A DNA stretch of 51,387 bases, from the NCBI GenBank assembly GCA_019747795.1, contig JAIEQK010000095.1, positions 1 to 51,387 on the forward strand, written 5' to 3'. The stretch is from Gammaproteobacteria bacterium. Lineage in GTDB: Bacteria; Pseudomonadota; Gammaproteobacteria; Ga0077536. The position numbers were made by a program, and so were the translations under genes. The notes below the pieces were generated by a model. That model was given only the letters and a program-made list of their open reading frames with translations, did not search any database and was not told the DNA's origin. Every line of letters starts with the position of its first letter. The stretch's first letter is position 1. Shown in pieces: positions 35,761 to 43,442 of the stretch.

Positions 35761-35982
35761 ATGACAGCCAGGTTCACAGCACTCTGCATGTTGCTCGCAG
35801 TCGCGCTCAGCGCCTGCTCGGACAAGCCGTCCGACCCCGCTCCCGTCAGCGCCGCGCCCGCCGAACAAAGCGATCTGAAGGCCGCCGTCAAGGCGCCGCT
35901 GGACCAGGCCGCCGGCGTGAACGCGCTCATCGACGAGCAGGACGCCGCGCAGCGCCGCGCGATGGACGAGCAGGGCCGCTAG
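35761..35982 (+). CDS. small lipoprotein of unknown function
   Basis: The 73-residue product has a lipoprotein signal peptide (MTARFTALCMLLAVALSACS) with lipobox LSAC, so it should be lipid-anchored to a membrane. The mature part is short, rich in Ala, Asp and Gln, and probably unstructured then helical (AAGVNALIDEQDAAQRRAM). I recognise no family. GGGGAGGG just before the ATG is a plausible ribosome-binding site, and a CATGCTAGGCT stretch about 40 bp upstream may hold a weak -10. A 22-bp palindrome follows the stop. It looks like a stand-alone gene. Confidence 0.65.
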   Translation: MTARFTALCMLLAVALSACSDKPSDPAPVSAAPAEQSDLKAAVKAPLDQAAGVNALIDEQDAAQRRAMDEQGR

Positions 35983-35994
35983 CGCATCACACGC

Positions 35995-36016
35995 CGCCAT
36001 CGCCGCGGCGATGGCG
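35995..36016. terminator. 22-bp perfect palindrome after the lipoprotein gene
   Basis: CGCCATCGCC-GC-GGCGATGGCG is a perfect 22-bp palindrome in the gap between the lipoprotein and cupin genes. It can form a strong hairpin without a T-run, or bind a dimeric regulator of the cupin gene 37 bp downstream. Termination seems more likely. Confidence 0.45.
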
Positions 36017-36052
36017 AGTAACCATCACTCCCAACGCAAGAGGAACGACGCC

Positions 36053-36559
36053 ATGGCATTGCCGCAGGAAATCAAGCCGCTCAATTCCGAGCTGATGGAT
36101 ACGCTGGTGCAGGCCAGCAAGATGGACTGGACGCCGCAGTTCAACACCGACAAGGCTTTCATCAAGGTGCTCTGGACGGGTTCCGAGTCCGGTAGCTGGG
36201 CGGTGCTGTTCCGCTGGCTGAAGGGTTTCGTCGCGCCTCCGCACAAGCATCTGTCCGCTTCCCATACCTTCATCCTGAGCGGCAAGCTGCAGGTACGGGA
36301 CGGCGTGCTGAACGCCGGCGACTACGTCTACGAGCCGAACGGCATGCTGCACGGCGCGACCACCGCACTGGAAGACACCGAGTACCTGTTCATCTGCAAC
36401 GGGCCCGTGCTGTTCTTCGACGGCAAGAGCTTCACTTCCTACCTGAGCTGGGAAGAACTGCGTCGCATGCAGGACAAGGCGCCGACCAAGTGCAAGCCCG
36501 CCGCCGCCAAAGCCAAAGCGAAGGCGCCTGTCAAGGCGCGCGCGCGCAGCACGGCCTGA
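36053..36559 (+). CDS. cupin-domain protein (acetylacetone dioxygenase-like family)
   Basis: The 168-residue protein has one cupin barrel. Motif 1 is APPHKHLSASHTFILSGKLQVRDG, with His residues for metal binding. Motif 2 is GDYVYEPNGMLHGATT, with the third His. The phrase FRWLKGFVAPPHKHLSASHTF is typical of the cupins grouped with acetylacetone-cleaving and dihydroxyacetophenone dioxygenases, so C-C bond oxidation is possible, but this is inference. The C-terminal tail (about 145-168, KPAAAKAKAKAPVKARARS) is a basic, low-complexity extension that the family does not need; its role is unknown. ATG 36053 has AAGAGGAA upstream. The GST gene follows after 14 bp. Confidence 0.82.
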   Translation: MALPQEIKPLNSELMDTLVQASKMDWTPQFNTDKAFIKVLWTGSESGSWAVLFRWLKGFVAPPHKHLSASHTFILSGKLQVRDGVLNAGDYVYEPNGMLHGATTALEDTEYLFICNGPVLFFDGKSFTSYLSWEELRRMQDKAPTKCKPAAAKAKAKAPVKARARSTA

Positions 36560-36573
36560 GGTCAGGGCCGGCG

Positions 36574-37206
36574 ATGAAGCTCTACTGGTACCGGGTCGCG
36601 CCAAACCCGACCAAGGTCCGGCTCTACATCGCCGAGAAGATCGCCGGCGGCGCCGCGCTCGAGATCGAAGGGGTGCTGGTCACGCTGCCCAAGGGCGAGC
36701 AGCGCTCACCCGAGCACCGCGCGCGCAATCCCTTCGAGACCTTGCCGGTGCTCGAACTCGACGATGGCTCGACCATCATCGAGTCGCTGGCGATCATCGA
36801 GTACCTCGAAGAACTGTATCCCGCGCCGCCGCTGTGGGGGATGGAGCCGCGGACCCGGGCGCGGGCCCGCGAAGTCGAACGTATCGTCGAGCAGCGCCTG
36901 CTGAACCCGGTGATCACCTATATCCACGCCACCGCCTCCCCGACCGGCAGGCCGCCCAACGCCGACGTTGCGGATCGCGCCGCGGCGGAATGGCCGATGG
37001 CGCTCCTCTATCTCGACGAACTGCTGGCCGACGAGCGCCCCTTCCTGCTCGGCGAGGCGCCGACGGTCGGCGACTGCACGCTGGCGGCGACCTTGCAGTT
37101 CGCGCGCTTCGCCAAGATTGACCTGCTCGCGGGCCTGCCGAACCTCGCGCGCTGGGACGACGCCTACCGCGCACGGCCCATCGCCCAGATGGTGCTGACG
37201 CTTTAG
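36574..37206 (+). CDS. glutathione S-transferase family protein
   Basis: The 210-residue protein has an N-terminal thioredoxin-like domain (MKLYWYRVAPNPTKVRLYIAEK, NPFETLPVLELDDGSTIIES), with the cis-Pro of TLPVLE and the glutathione-gamma-glutamyl contact at DGSTIIES. An all-helical C-terminal domain follows with FLLGEAPTVGDCTLAATLQFAR, whose LGEAPTVGDC is the N-capping box of the family. It conjugates glutathione to, or isomerises or dehalogenates, an unknown substrate in the cytosol. The ATG at 36574 follows a GGTCAGGG stretch. It is separated by 1 bp from a second GST-like gene, so the two are probably cotranscribed with the upstream cupin. Confidence 0.93.
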   Translation: MKLYWYRVAPNPTKVRLYIAEKIAGGAALEIEGVLVTLPKGEQRSPEHRARNPFETLPVLELDDGSTIIESLAIIEYLEELYPAPPLWGMEPRTRARAREVERIVEQRLLNPVITYIHATASPTGRPPNADVADRAAAEWPMALLYLDELLADERPFLLGEAPTVGDCTLAATLQFARFAKIDLLAGLPNLARWDDAYRARPIAQMVLTL

Positions 37207-37207
37207 C

Positions 37208-38314
37208 GTGAGCCCGCCCTATCGCCTGTTCGGCGTGGAGTGCTCCTACTACGCCGCGAAGATCCGCGCCTGCCTCGCCTACAAGCGCCTGCCCTTCATC
37301 GAGGTGCAGGCGTCGCGGCGGGTGTACGCCGAGGAGATCCTGCCGCGGGTCGGTTGGCCGGTGGTGCCGGTGCTGATCACGCCGGACGGCGAGACCGTGC
37401 AGGACACGTCCGACATGGTGGATCTGGTCGAGGCGCGTCATCCCGAGCCCCCGGCGCTACCCACCGGGGGCGTCGCCCGTGTGCTGTCCTACCTGCTCGA
37501 GTTCCTCGGCGACGAGTGGATCAAGCTGCCGGCGATGCACTATCGCTGGAATCACAACTACGACTTCATCGTCGCCGAGTTCGGGCGCAACAACGATCCC
37601 GAGGCGTCGCCCGCCGAGCAATGGCGGGTGGGCGAGAAGATCGCGCCGCGCTTTCGCGACTGGCTCGTGCCGCTCGGCGTGGTGCCGGCGAGCGAGGCGA
37701 CGGTGGAGCAGGACTACCTCGCGCTACTCGACCTGCTCGACACGCACTTCGCCGCGCATCCCTACCTGCTCGGCGGCGCGCCGACCTTGGGCGACTTCGC
37801 CTTCTTCGGGCCGCTGTACGCGCATCTCGAGCGCGACCCGAACTCGGGCGCGATCATGCACGCCCGCGCGCCGCGCGTGGCGGACTGGATTGCGCGGTTG
37901 CGCGCCGGCGCCGAGGACGCCGTGCCGGGCGCCGCGCTGCAGGCGCCGCCGGACTCGCTGTGGCCAGTGCTTCGCCTCCTGTGCCGCGACTTCGTGCCCA
38001 TGGTTGTGGCGGAGACGCGCTCGCTGCAGTCCTGGCTCGCCACGCAGCCCGTGGGCGAGGAATTGCCGCGCCACGCCGGACAGCATCGTGTGCGTCTGGG
38101 GCGCGACACGCCGCGCGAGGTCGAGGTCGAGCGCGCGCTGTTTCCCTACGATCTGTTCATGCTGCAGCGGGTGCAGGATGCCTTTCAGGCCCTGCCCAGC
38201 GACGAGGCGCGCGCGGCGCGCGACGCGCTCGCCGGCTGCGGGGCCGAAGCGCTTCTCGATCTGCATCTCGCCGCGCGCGTGACACGCCGTGACTTTCGCC
38301 TGGTGCGCGCGTGA
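37208..38314 (+). CDS. glutathione S-transferase-like protein with C-terminal extension
   Basis: The 368-residue protein has an N-terminal GST-like thioredoxin domain (LFGVECSYYAAKIRACLAYKRLPF, VVPVLITPDGETVQDTSDM) and a helical domain with YLLGGAPTLGDFAFFGPLYAH. About 130 further residues extend beyond a normal GST (from roughly 240), ending RRDFRLVRA. CSYY at residues 12-15 is reminiscent of glutaredoxin-like active sites. The GTG start at 37208 lies 1 bp after the stop of the preceding GST gene, and the transporter gene overlaps the end by 4 bp. The extension has no motif I can name. Its role is unknown, but the context suggests a detoxification or aromatic-side-chain unit. Confidence 0.85.
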   Translation: MSPPYRLFGVECSYYAAKIRACLAYKRLPFIEVQASRRVYAEEILPRVGWPVVPVLITPDGETVQDTSDMVDLVEARHPEPPALPTGGVARVLSYLLEFLGDEWIKLPAMHYRWNHNYDFIVAEFGRNNDPEASPAEQWRVGEKIAPRFRDWLVPLGVVPASEATVEQDYLALLDLLDTHFAAHPYLLGGAPTLGDFAFFGPLYAHLERDPNSGAIMHARAPRVADWIARLRAGAEDAVPGAALQAPPDSLWPVLRLLCRDFVPMVVAETRSLQSWLATQPVGEELPRHAGQHRVRLGRDTPREVEVERALFPYDLFMLQRVQDAFQALPSDEARAARDALAGCGAEALLDLHLAARVTRRDFRLVRA

Positions 38315-39174
38315 GCCCAGCGCTCGGCGCGCCGGCGCTGTTCGTATTCCTGTGGTCGACCGGCTTCATCGGTGCGCGCTACGGCCTGCCGCACGCCGAG
38401 CCCATGACCTTCCTGAGCTTACGCTTCGTCATCGTGCTCGCGCTGCTCGGACTCATCATCGCCTGGCGACCGGCGGCCTGGCCGCGCGCGCCGCGCATGT
38501 ACGGTCATCTCGCGGTGACCGGCATGCTGATGCACAGCAGCTATCTCGGCGGGGTGTTCAGCGCCATTCACGGAGGCTTGAGCGCGGGCCTCGCGGCGCT
38601 GATCGTCGGCACGCAGCCGCTGCTCACCGCTGCGCTGTCCGGGCCGCTGCTCGGCGAGCGCGTCGTCCTGCGGCAGTGGCTCGGTTTCCTGCTCGGTTTC
38701 GTCGGCCTCGCGCTCGTGCTGTCCAAGTCCTTCACGCAGGGCGCGCTGCCACCGACGGCGGTGGCCTGGGCGGTGTTCGGGCTCGCGGGCATCACCTGCG
38801 GCACGCTGTACCAGAAGAAGCACGTGGTGGATGTCGACCTGTGGCGCGGCTCGCTGGTGCAGTTCGCCGCCGCGCTCGTGCCTTGCGGCCTCTACGCGCT
38901 GGCGTTCGAATCACGTGTGATCGACTGGACGCCGTCCTTCGTCTTCGCGCTCGGCTGGCTGTGCGTGGTGCTGTCCATCGGCGCCATCGGCGTGCTGTGG
39001 GTGCTCATACGCAAGGGCGCGGCGGCGCGCGTCGCGAGCCTGTTCTACCTCGTGCCGCCGGTCACCGCGTTCGAGGCCTGGCTGGTGTTCGGTGAGCGGC
39101 TGACCGCGATGCAGGTGGCGGGTATCGTGCTCACCGCGCTCGGCGTGGCGCTGATCAATCGCAAGACCACCTGA
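38311..39174 (+). CDS. EamA/DMT-family inner-membrane transporter
   Basis: The 287-residue protein has ten hydrophobic segments in two EamA repeats: LFVFLWSTGFIGARYGLPHA and LIVGTQPLLTAALSGPLLGE in the first, and LCVVLSIGAIGVLWVLIRKG and LFYLVPPVTAFEAWLVFGE in the second. DMT exporters move small metabolites such as amino acids out of the cell; the cargo is unknown. The GTG at 38311 overlaps the GST-like gene stop by 4 bp, so it belongs to the same unit. The YLVPPVTAFEAWLVFGE phrase is the usual end of the second repeat, and the length is standard. Confidence 0.93.
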   Translation: MSPALGAPALFVFLWSTGFIGARYGLPHAEPMTFLSLRFVIVLALLGLIIAWRPAAWPRAPRMYGHLAVTGMLMHSSYLGGVFSAIHGGLSAGLAALIVGTQPLLTAALSGPLLGERVVLRQWLGFLLGFVGLALVLSKSFTQGALPPTAVAWAVFGLAGITCGTLYQKKHVVDVDLWRGSLVQFAAALVPCGLYALAFESRVIDWTPSFVFALGWLCVVLSIGAIGVLWVLIRKGAAARVASLFYLVPPVTAFEAWLVFGERLTAMQVAGIVLTALGVALINRKTT

Positions 39175-39192
39175 AGCCCGAGGAGGCCCATC

Positions 39193-39375
39193 ATGTCCAT
39201 CATCCGCGTCCTGTCCCTGCTCGCGCTCCTGATGGCGCTGGCCGCCTGCGCCCCCAAGATTGGTTCCGAGGCCTGGTGCAAAGCCATGGACGCCAAGGCC
39301 AAGGGTGACTGGACCGGCAAGGAGGCCGGCGCCTACGCCAAGCACTGCGTGCTGGGCATCAAGCCGGCGGACTAG
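39193..39375 (+). CDS. DUF3012 small lipoprotein
   Basis: The 60-residue product has a lipoprotein signal peptide (MSIIRVLSLLALLMALAAC) with lipobox LAAC. The mature part GSEAWCKAMDAKAKGDWTGK...YAKHC matches DUF3012, a family of short lipoproteins with two conserved Cys that probably form a disulfide. The function is unknown. CCCGAGGAGG lies before the ATG. It starts 18 bp after the transporter gene and is the last gene of the plus-strand run. The 198-bp gap that follows has a GC hairpin at 39534-39565. Confidence 0.85.
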   Translation: MSIIRVLSLLALLMALAACAPKIGSEAWCKAMDAKAKGDWTGKEAGAYAKHCVLGIKPAD

Positions 39376-39533
39376 GCCTGGTTTCGGTGAATCGCCGCAG
39401 AGCGGGAGGCCTGTGCCCGCACGGGGCGTGCCGTCCGGCAACAACGATGCGGTCGGCTCGCCGAAGTCCTCAGCCTACCCGTTGAGCGGCGCGGTGGAGA
39501 TCCCGACCAGAGTCGTATTCGCGTCGAAGTGCG

Positions 39534-39565
39534 GAGGCCGGCCTTGTGCCGGCCTCTTCGTTTGT
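39534..39565. terminator. bidirectional hairpin terminator between DUF3012 gene and the eight-gene operon
   Basis: GAGGCCGGC, loop CTTGT, GCCGGCCTC, then TTCGTTTGT on the plus strand. On the minus strand it lies 18 nt after the stop of the molybdopterin subunit gene, the last gene of the operon. The remainder of the 39376-39573 gap shows no gene. Confidence 0.65.
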
Positions 39566-39573
39566 GGGCGCCG

Positions 39574-41730
39574 TCAGACCGTGGCGTTCGACGCGGGGCG
39601 CAGCGGCAGACGCCGCAGCCGCTTGCCGGTGGCGGCGAACAGCGCGTTGGCCAGTGCCGGCGCGAGCGGCGGCACACCCGGCTCGCCGACCCCGGTCGGG
39701 GCTTCGGTGGACGTGATGATGTGCACGTCGACGCGCGGCATCTGGTCGATGCGCAGCAGTGGGAAGTCGTCGAAGTTGCCCTGCTGCACCACGCCGTCCT
39801 CGAGCGTGATGGCCTGGTCTAACACCGCCGCCAGCGCATAGCCGACGCCGCCTTCCATCTGCGCGCGGATGACATCAGGGTTGATGGCCGTGCCGCAGTC
39901 GACCGCGACCGTCACGCGTTCCACGCGGTAGTCGCCGTCGGCCGCGGTGCTCACTTCCACCACTTCCGCGACCCAGGTCTTGAACGAGCGATGCACGGCG
40001 ATGCCGCGGCCGTGGCCGGCCGGCAGCGGCGTGCCCCAGCCGGCTTCGCGCGCGGCGCGCTCCAGCACGGCGAGGCGGCGTGGATCGTTCCTGATCAGGC
40101 GGCGGCGGTACTCGAACGGATCGACCCCGACCGCGTGCGCGCACTCGTCGACGAAGCACTCCACCGCGAAGGCGGTGTGGGTGTGGCCGACCGAGCGCCA
40201 CCACAGCACCGGTACGCCGGGCTCGGTGAGATGGGCCTCGACGCGCAGGTTCGGCACCGCGTAGGCGAGATCCGACGCACCCTCGTGCACGGTGCGGTCG
40301 ATCTTCTCGTCGCTCGCCTTGGCGCCCGGCAGCAGCGGCTGGCTGACGATGCGCTGCAGCCAGGCGAGGGGATTGCCGTCGGCATCGAGCGTCGCCTGCA
40401 GCGCGTGGGTGGTGGCCGGCCGGTAGCGGCCCGCGCGCATGTCGTCTTCGCGCGTCCAGACCAGCTTGAGCGGCTGGCCGTCATCCAACGCGCGGGCGAC
40501 GTTCACCGCCTCCAGCACGTAGTCGGCGCGCGGATCGGCGCGCCGGCCGAAGGAGCCGCCGGCGTAGAACTGGTGGATGACCACCTGCTTCGGTTCGAGA
40601 CCGAGCAGCTTCGCGACATTGTTCTGATCGCCGCTCATCGACTGCGCGCCGTACCAGAGCTCGGCGCGATCTTTGGCGAGTTGCACCACGCAGTTCATCG
40701 GCTCCATCGAGGCGTGGGCCAGGTAGGGCAGTTCGTAGACTGCTTCGAGGCTGCGCTCGGCCTTGGCGAGTGCGGCCGGCGCGTCCCCTTCGTTGCGCAC
40801 CACGCGCCCGCTCTGGGCCGCGAGCGCGAGGTAGTGCTCGCGCTGGTCCTGGCTGTCGAGTCGGCTCGCGCCACGCTCGTCCCAGGTGACGACGAGCGCA
40901 TCGCGCCCGCGGCGCGCGTTCCAGAAGCCATCGGCCACCACCGCCACGCCGCTGTCCAGCTTCAGCACCGCGTGCACGCCGGGCAGCTTGCGCGCCGCGG
41001 CGTCGTCGACTTTGGCCGGCGTCGCGCCGAAGCGCGGCGGATGCAGCACCAGCGCGGTACGCATGCCCGGCAGGTAGACATCCTGGGTGTACTGCGCGCG
41101 GCCGGCGGTCTTGGCCGCGACGTCGGTGCGAGGCAGCGAACGGCCGATGAGCACGAACTCATCGGGTTTCTTGAGCGCGACCTCGTTCGGCACCGGCAGC
41201 GTCGCGGCGCGCGCGGTGAGCGCGCCGAAGCCCGACTCGCGACCGCTCGCCGCGTGGCGCACGCGGCCGCGAGCCACTTCGATCTCGCTCGCCGGCACGC
41301 GCCACTCGGCGGCCGCCGCCGCGACCAGCATGGCGCGCGCGGTCGCACCCGCTTCGCGCATCTGCAGCCAGCTGTTGTTCATCGCCGAGCTGCCGCCGGT
41401 GCCCTGGGCGGTGCCCCAGTTGAGATTGGCGTAGCGGCTCGCGTCCGCCGGCGCGGCTTCGACCTCGACCTGGGCCCAGTCGGCGTCCAGTTCCTCGGCG
41501 ACCAGGGTGGCGAGACCGGTGTGCGCGCCCTGGCCGAACTCGACGTGCTTGGCGATCACGGTCACGCGCGAGTCCGGCGCGATGCGCACGAAGGCGTTGG
41601 GCGCGAAGTCCGCGGCGGCGTCACTCGCTGCGTCCGCGTCTTGCAAGCGGAAACCCAGGGTGAGACCCGCGCCGAAGGCAAGGCCCGCCTTCAGGAAGCC
41701 GCGGCGCGTCGACTTGAACGGCGCGTTCAT
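39574..41730 (-). CDS. molybdopterin-binding subunit of an isoquinoline 1-oxidoreductase-like hydroxylase
   Basis: The 718-residue protein begins with a Tat signal, STRRGFLKAGLAFGAGLTLG, so it should be folded in the cytosol and exported. The remainder is of the xanthine dehydrogenase molybdopterin subunit family. Examples are HVEFGQGAHTGLATLVAEELD, WGTAQGTGGSSAMNNSW, YAGGSFGRRADPRADYV, and near the C terminus APTGVGEPGVPPLAPAL, where the Glu is the active-site base. It follows the IorB layout, a two-subunit hydroxylase without FAD domain. It hydroxylates an aldehyde or N-heterocycle with water as the oxygen source and passes electrons to the 2Fe-2S partner. The start overlaps the partner gene by 4 bp. 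It is the last of an eight-gene minus-strand run. Confidence 0.93.
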   Translation of the reverse strand: MNAPFKSTRRGFLKAGLAFGAGLTLGFRLQDADAASDAAADFAPNAFVRIAPDSRVTVIAKHVEFGQGAHTGLATLVAEELDADWAQVEVEAAPADASRYANLNWGTAQGTGGSSAMNNSWLQMREAGATARAMLVAAAAAEWRVPASEIEVARGRVRHAASGRESGFGALTARAATLPVPNEVALKKPDEFVLIGRSLPRTDVAAKTAGRAQYTQDVYLPGMRTALVLHPPRFGATPAKVDDAAARKLPGVHAVLKLDSGVAVVADGFWNARRGRDALVVTWDERGASRLDSQDQREHYLALAAQSGRVVRNEGDAPAALAKAERSLEAVYELPYLAHASMEPMNCVVQLAKDRAELWYGAQSMSGDQNNVAKLLGLEPKQVVIHQFYAGGSFGRRADPRADYVLEAVNVARALDDGQPLKLVWTREDDMRAGRYRPATTHALQATLDADGNPLAWLQRIVSQPLLPGAKASDEKIDRTVHEGASDLAYAVPNLRVEAHLTEPGVPVLWWRSVGHTHTAFAVECFVDECAHAVGVDPFEYRRRLIRNDPRRLAVLERAAREAGWGTPLPAGHGRGIAVHRSFKTWVAEVVEVSTAADGDYRVERVTVAVDCGTAINPDVIRAQMEGGVGYALAAVLDQAITLEDGVVQQGNFDDFPLLRIDQMPRVDVHIITSTEAPTGVGEPGVPPLAPALANALFAATGKRLRRLPLRPASNATV

Positions 41731-42182
41731 GCCAGCGCCTCCGCCGCGCGATGGATCGCGGCGCGGATGCGTACGTAGGTCGCGCAGCGACACAGGTTGC
41801 CGCGCATCGCCTGGTCGATGTCGGCATCGCTCGGGCGCGGGTTCCGCGACAAGAGCGCGGTCGCCGCCATCACCTGGCCCGGCTGGCAGTAGCCGCACTG
41901 CGCCACCTCGAGCGCGTTCCAGGCGTCGATCACGGCGCGCGACACCGGCGTGTCGATGCCCTCGATGGTGGTGATGGACTTGTCGGCGAGGGCCGACAGC
42001 GGCAGCACGCAGGCACGCTGCGGCTCGCCGTCGATGAGCACCGTGCAGGCGCCGCACAGCGCCTTGCCGCAGCCGTACTTGGCGCCGGTCAGGTGCAGTT
42101 CGTCGCGCAGCGCCCACAGGAGCGGCGTGTCGTCCGCCGCGCGCAGTTCCTGCTTGCGGCCGTTGATGTCGAGCGTGGCCAT
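41727..42182 (-). CDS. 2Fe-2S subunit of the molybdenum hydroxylase (IorA-like)
   Basis: The 151-residue protein has a plant-type 2Fe-2S cluster (Cys38, Cys43, Cys46, Cys58: YGCGKALCGACTVLI and RAC) and a second cluster in an all-helical domain (Cys96, Cys99, Cys131, Cys133: QCGYCQPGQ and NLCRCATY). This is the small subunit of xanthine-oxidase-type enzymes and passes electrons from the molybdenum centre to an acceptor. No signal peptide is seen, so it would leave the cell by pairing with the Tat-exported large subunit. The 3' end overlaps the large subunit gene by 4 bp. The final electron acceptor, often a cytochrome c, is not encoded here. Confidence 0.95.
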   Translation of the reverse strand: MATLDINGRKQELRAADDTPLLWALRDELHLTGAKYGCGKALCGACTVLIDGEPQRACVLPLSALADKSITTIEGIDTPVSRAVIDAWNALEVAQCGYCQPGQVMAATALLSRNPRPSDADIDQAMRGNLCRCATYVRIRAAIHRAAEALA

Positions 42183-42226
42183 GGCGGTCCTCCGTCGCCG
42201 GAGTATAGCCGGCGAACGTGGCCGCT

Positions 42227-43423
42227 TCAGGTCGGCCAGCGGAGCCTGAGTTCTTTCATGGTGCGGAGCTGGCCGCTCTCGTAGCTCGGCTGCTTGCCGG
42301 GTTCGACTTCGAACTCGGGAATGCGCGCGATGAACTCCTCGATCGCGACGCGAATCTCGAGTCGCGCGAGATGCTCACCGAGACAGCGGTGCGGGCCGAC
42401 GCCGAACGCGGTGTGCACCACTTCCTGGCGCTCGAGATCGAAGCGCGCGGGATCGGCGCAGACTTCCGGGTCGCGCGAGGCGGCGGCGTAGTTGAGCGCG
42501 ACCCGATCGCCGGTGCGCAGCTGTTCGCCGCCCACCTCGCAGTCGGCGCGCACGCTGCGTCCCACCGCCACCACCGGCGCGTAGAGGCGCACGGTTTCCT
42601 CGACCGCGGTGTGCATGCGATCGGGCGCGCGCTGCAGGGCGGCGCGCAGCGCCGGGTCGGCCGCCAGCGCGTAGATCGCCCCGGAGATCGCGTGAGTGGT
42701 GGTGGCGAGCCCGGCGAACACCACGTCCAGCACCACGTGCACCTTGTCGTCCCAGCTGCAGGGCGCGCCGTCGCGCTCGACGCCGGCCAGGATCACGTCG
42801 ACGATGTCGCCGCCGCGCGAAGGCTCCCGCGCGCGGGTCTCGAGAAAACGCTGCAGGTAGACGTACACGCGCTCAAACGCCGGCGTGCGCGCCTGCATCG
42901 GGCCAAAGGAGTAGATGTCGATGTCCTTGAACAGCATGGGCAGGTCGTCCACCGGCACGGGCAGGATGTGCTTGAACAGCACCAGGCCCGGCAGCTGCGC
43001 GGCGAAGTCGGCGACGAACTCGCAGTGTCCTTGCGGCGCGACCCGCGCCACCAGTTCACCGGCATAGGCGCGCGCCGGCGCTTCCAGCGCCTGTACCGCG
43101 GCGGCGGAGAAGAACGGGTTCAGCACCCGCCGCCACTCGGTGTGGTAGGGCGGATCGAGATCCTCGGGCAGGATGGCGATGTTGCCCGGCGGCGGGTTCA
43201 GCATCCAGCCGTCGGCGCTGCTGAAGGTGCGCCAGTCCTGCGCGCAGCGGCGCACCTCGCGATAGCGGTTGAAGACGCGGTAGCCCGGGCCGACCTCGCT
43301 GTGCGCCACCGGGCAGCGCGCGACCAGGTGCTCCAGCACGCCCTCGAACTCGGTGGCGAACAGCGGGTCGTCGATGTCGAACTTGCGGGCGAGGTGCGCG
43401 TAACGCTCGGGAGTGTCGCTCAC
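42227..43423 (-). CDS. cytochrome P450 with Ala at the usual I-helix acid position
   Basis: This 398-residue soluble P450 has EETVRLY (ExxR) and the heme loop FGVGPHRCLGEHLARLE. The I-helix reads FAGLATTTHA. In most P450s the residue before the conserved Thr is Asp or Glu (AGxDT or AGxET); here it is Ala. This acid helps deliver protons, so oxygen activation may depend on another group or on substrate. ILPEDLDPPYHTEWRRVLNPFF matches the P450s often found in bacterial terpenoid and steroid pathways. It is cotranscribed with the Rieske gene upstream (19-bp gap) and the 2Fe-2S subunit downstream (44-bp gap). No ferredoxin partner is adjacent. Confidence 0.93.
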   Translation of the reverse strand: MSDTPERYAHLARKFDIDDPLFATEFEGVLEHLVARCPVAHSEVGPGYRVFNRYREVRRCAQDWRTFSSADGWMLNPPPGNIAILPEDLDPPYHTEWRRVLNPFFSAAAVQALEAPARAYAGELVARVAPQGHCEFVADFAAQLPGLVLFKHILPVPVDDLPMLFKDIDIYSFGPMQARTPAFERVYVYLQRFLETRAREPSRGGDIVDVILAGVERDGAPCSWDDKVHVVLDVVFAGLATTTHAISGAIYALAADPALRAALQRAPDRMHTAVEETVRLYAPVVAVGRSVRADCEVGGEQLRTGDRVALNYAAASRDPEVCADPARFDLERQEVVHTAFGVGPHRCLGEHLARLEIRVAIEEFIARIPEFEVEPGKQPSYESGQLRTMKELRLRWPT

Positions 43424-43442
43424 GGGGAATCTCCGAGTTCGT

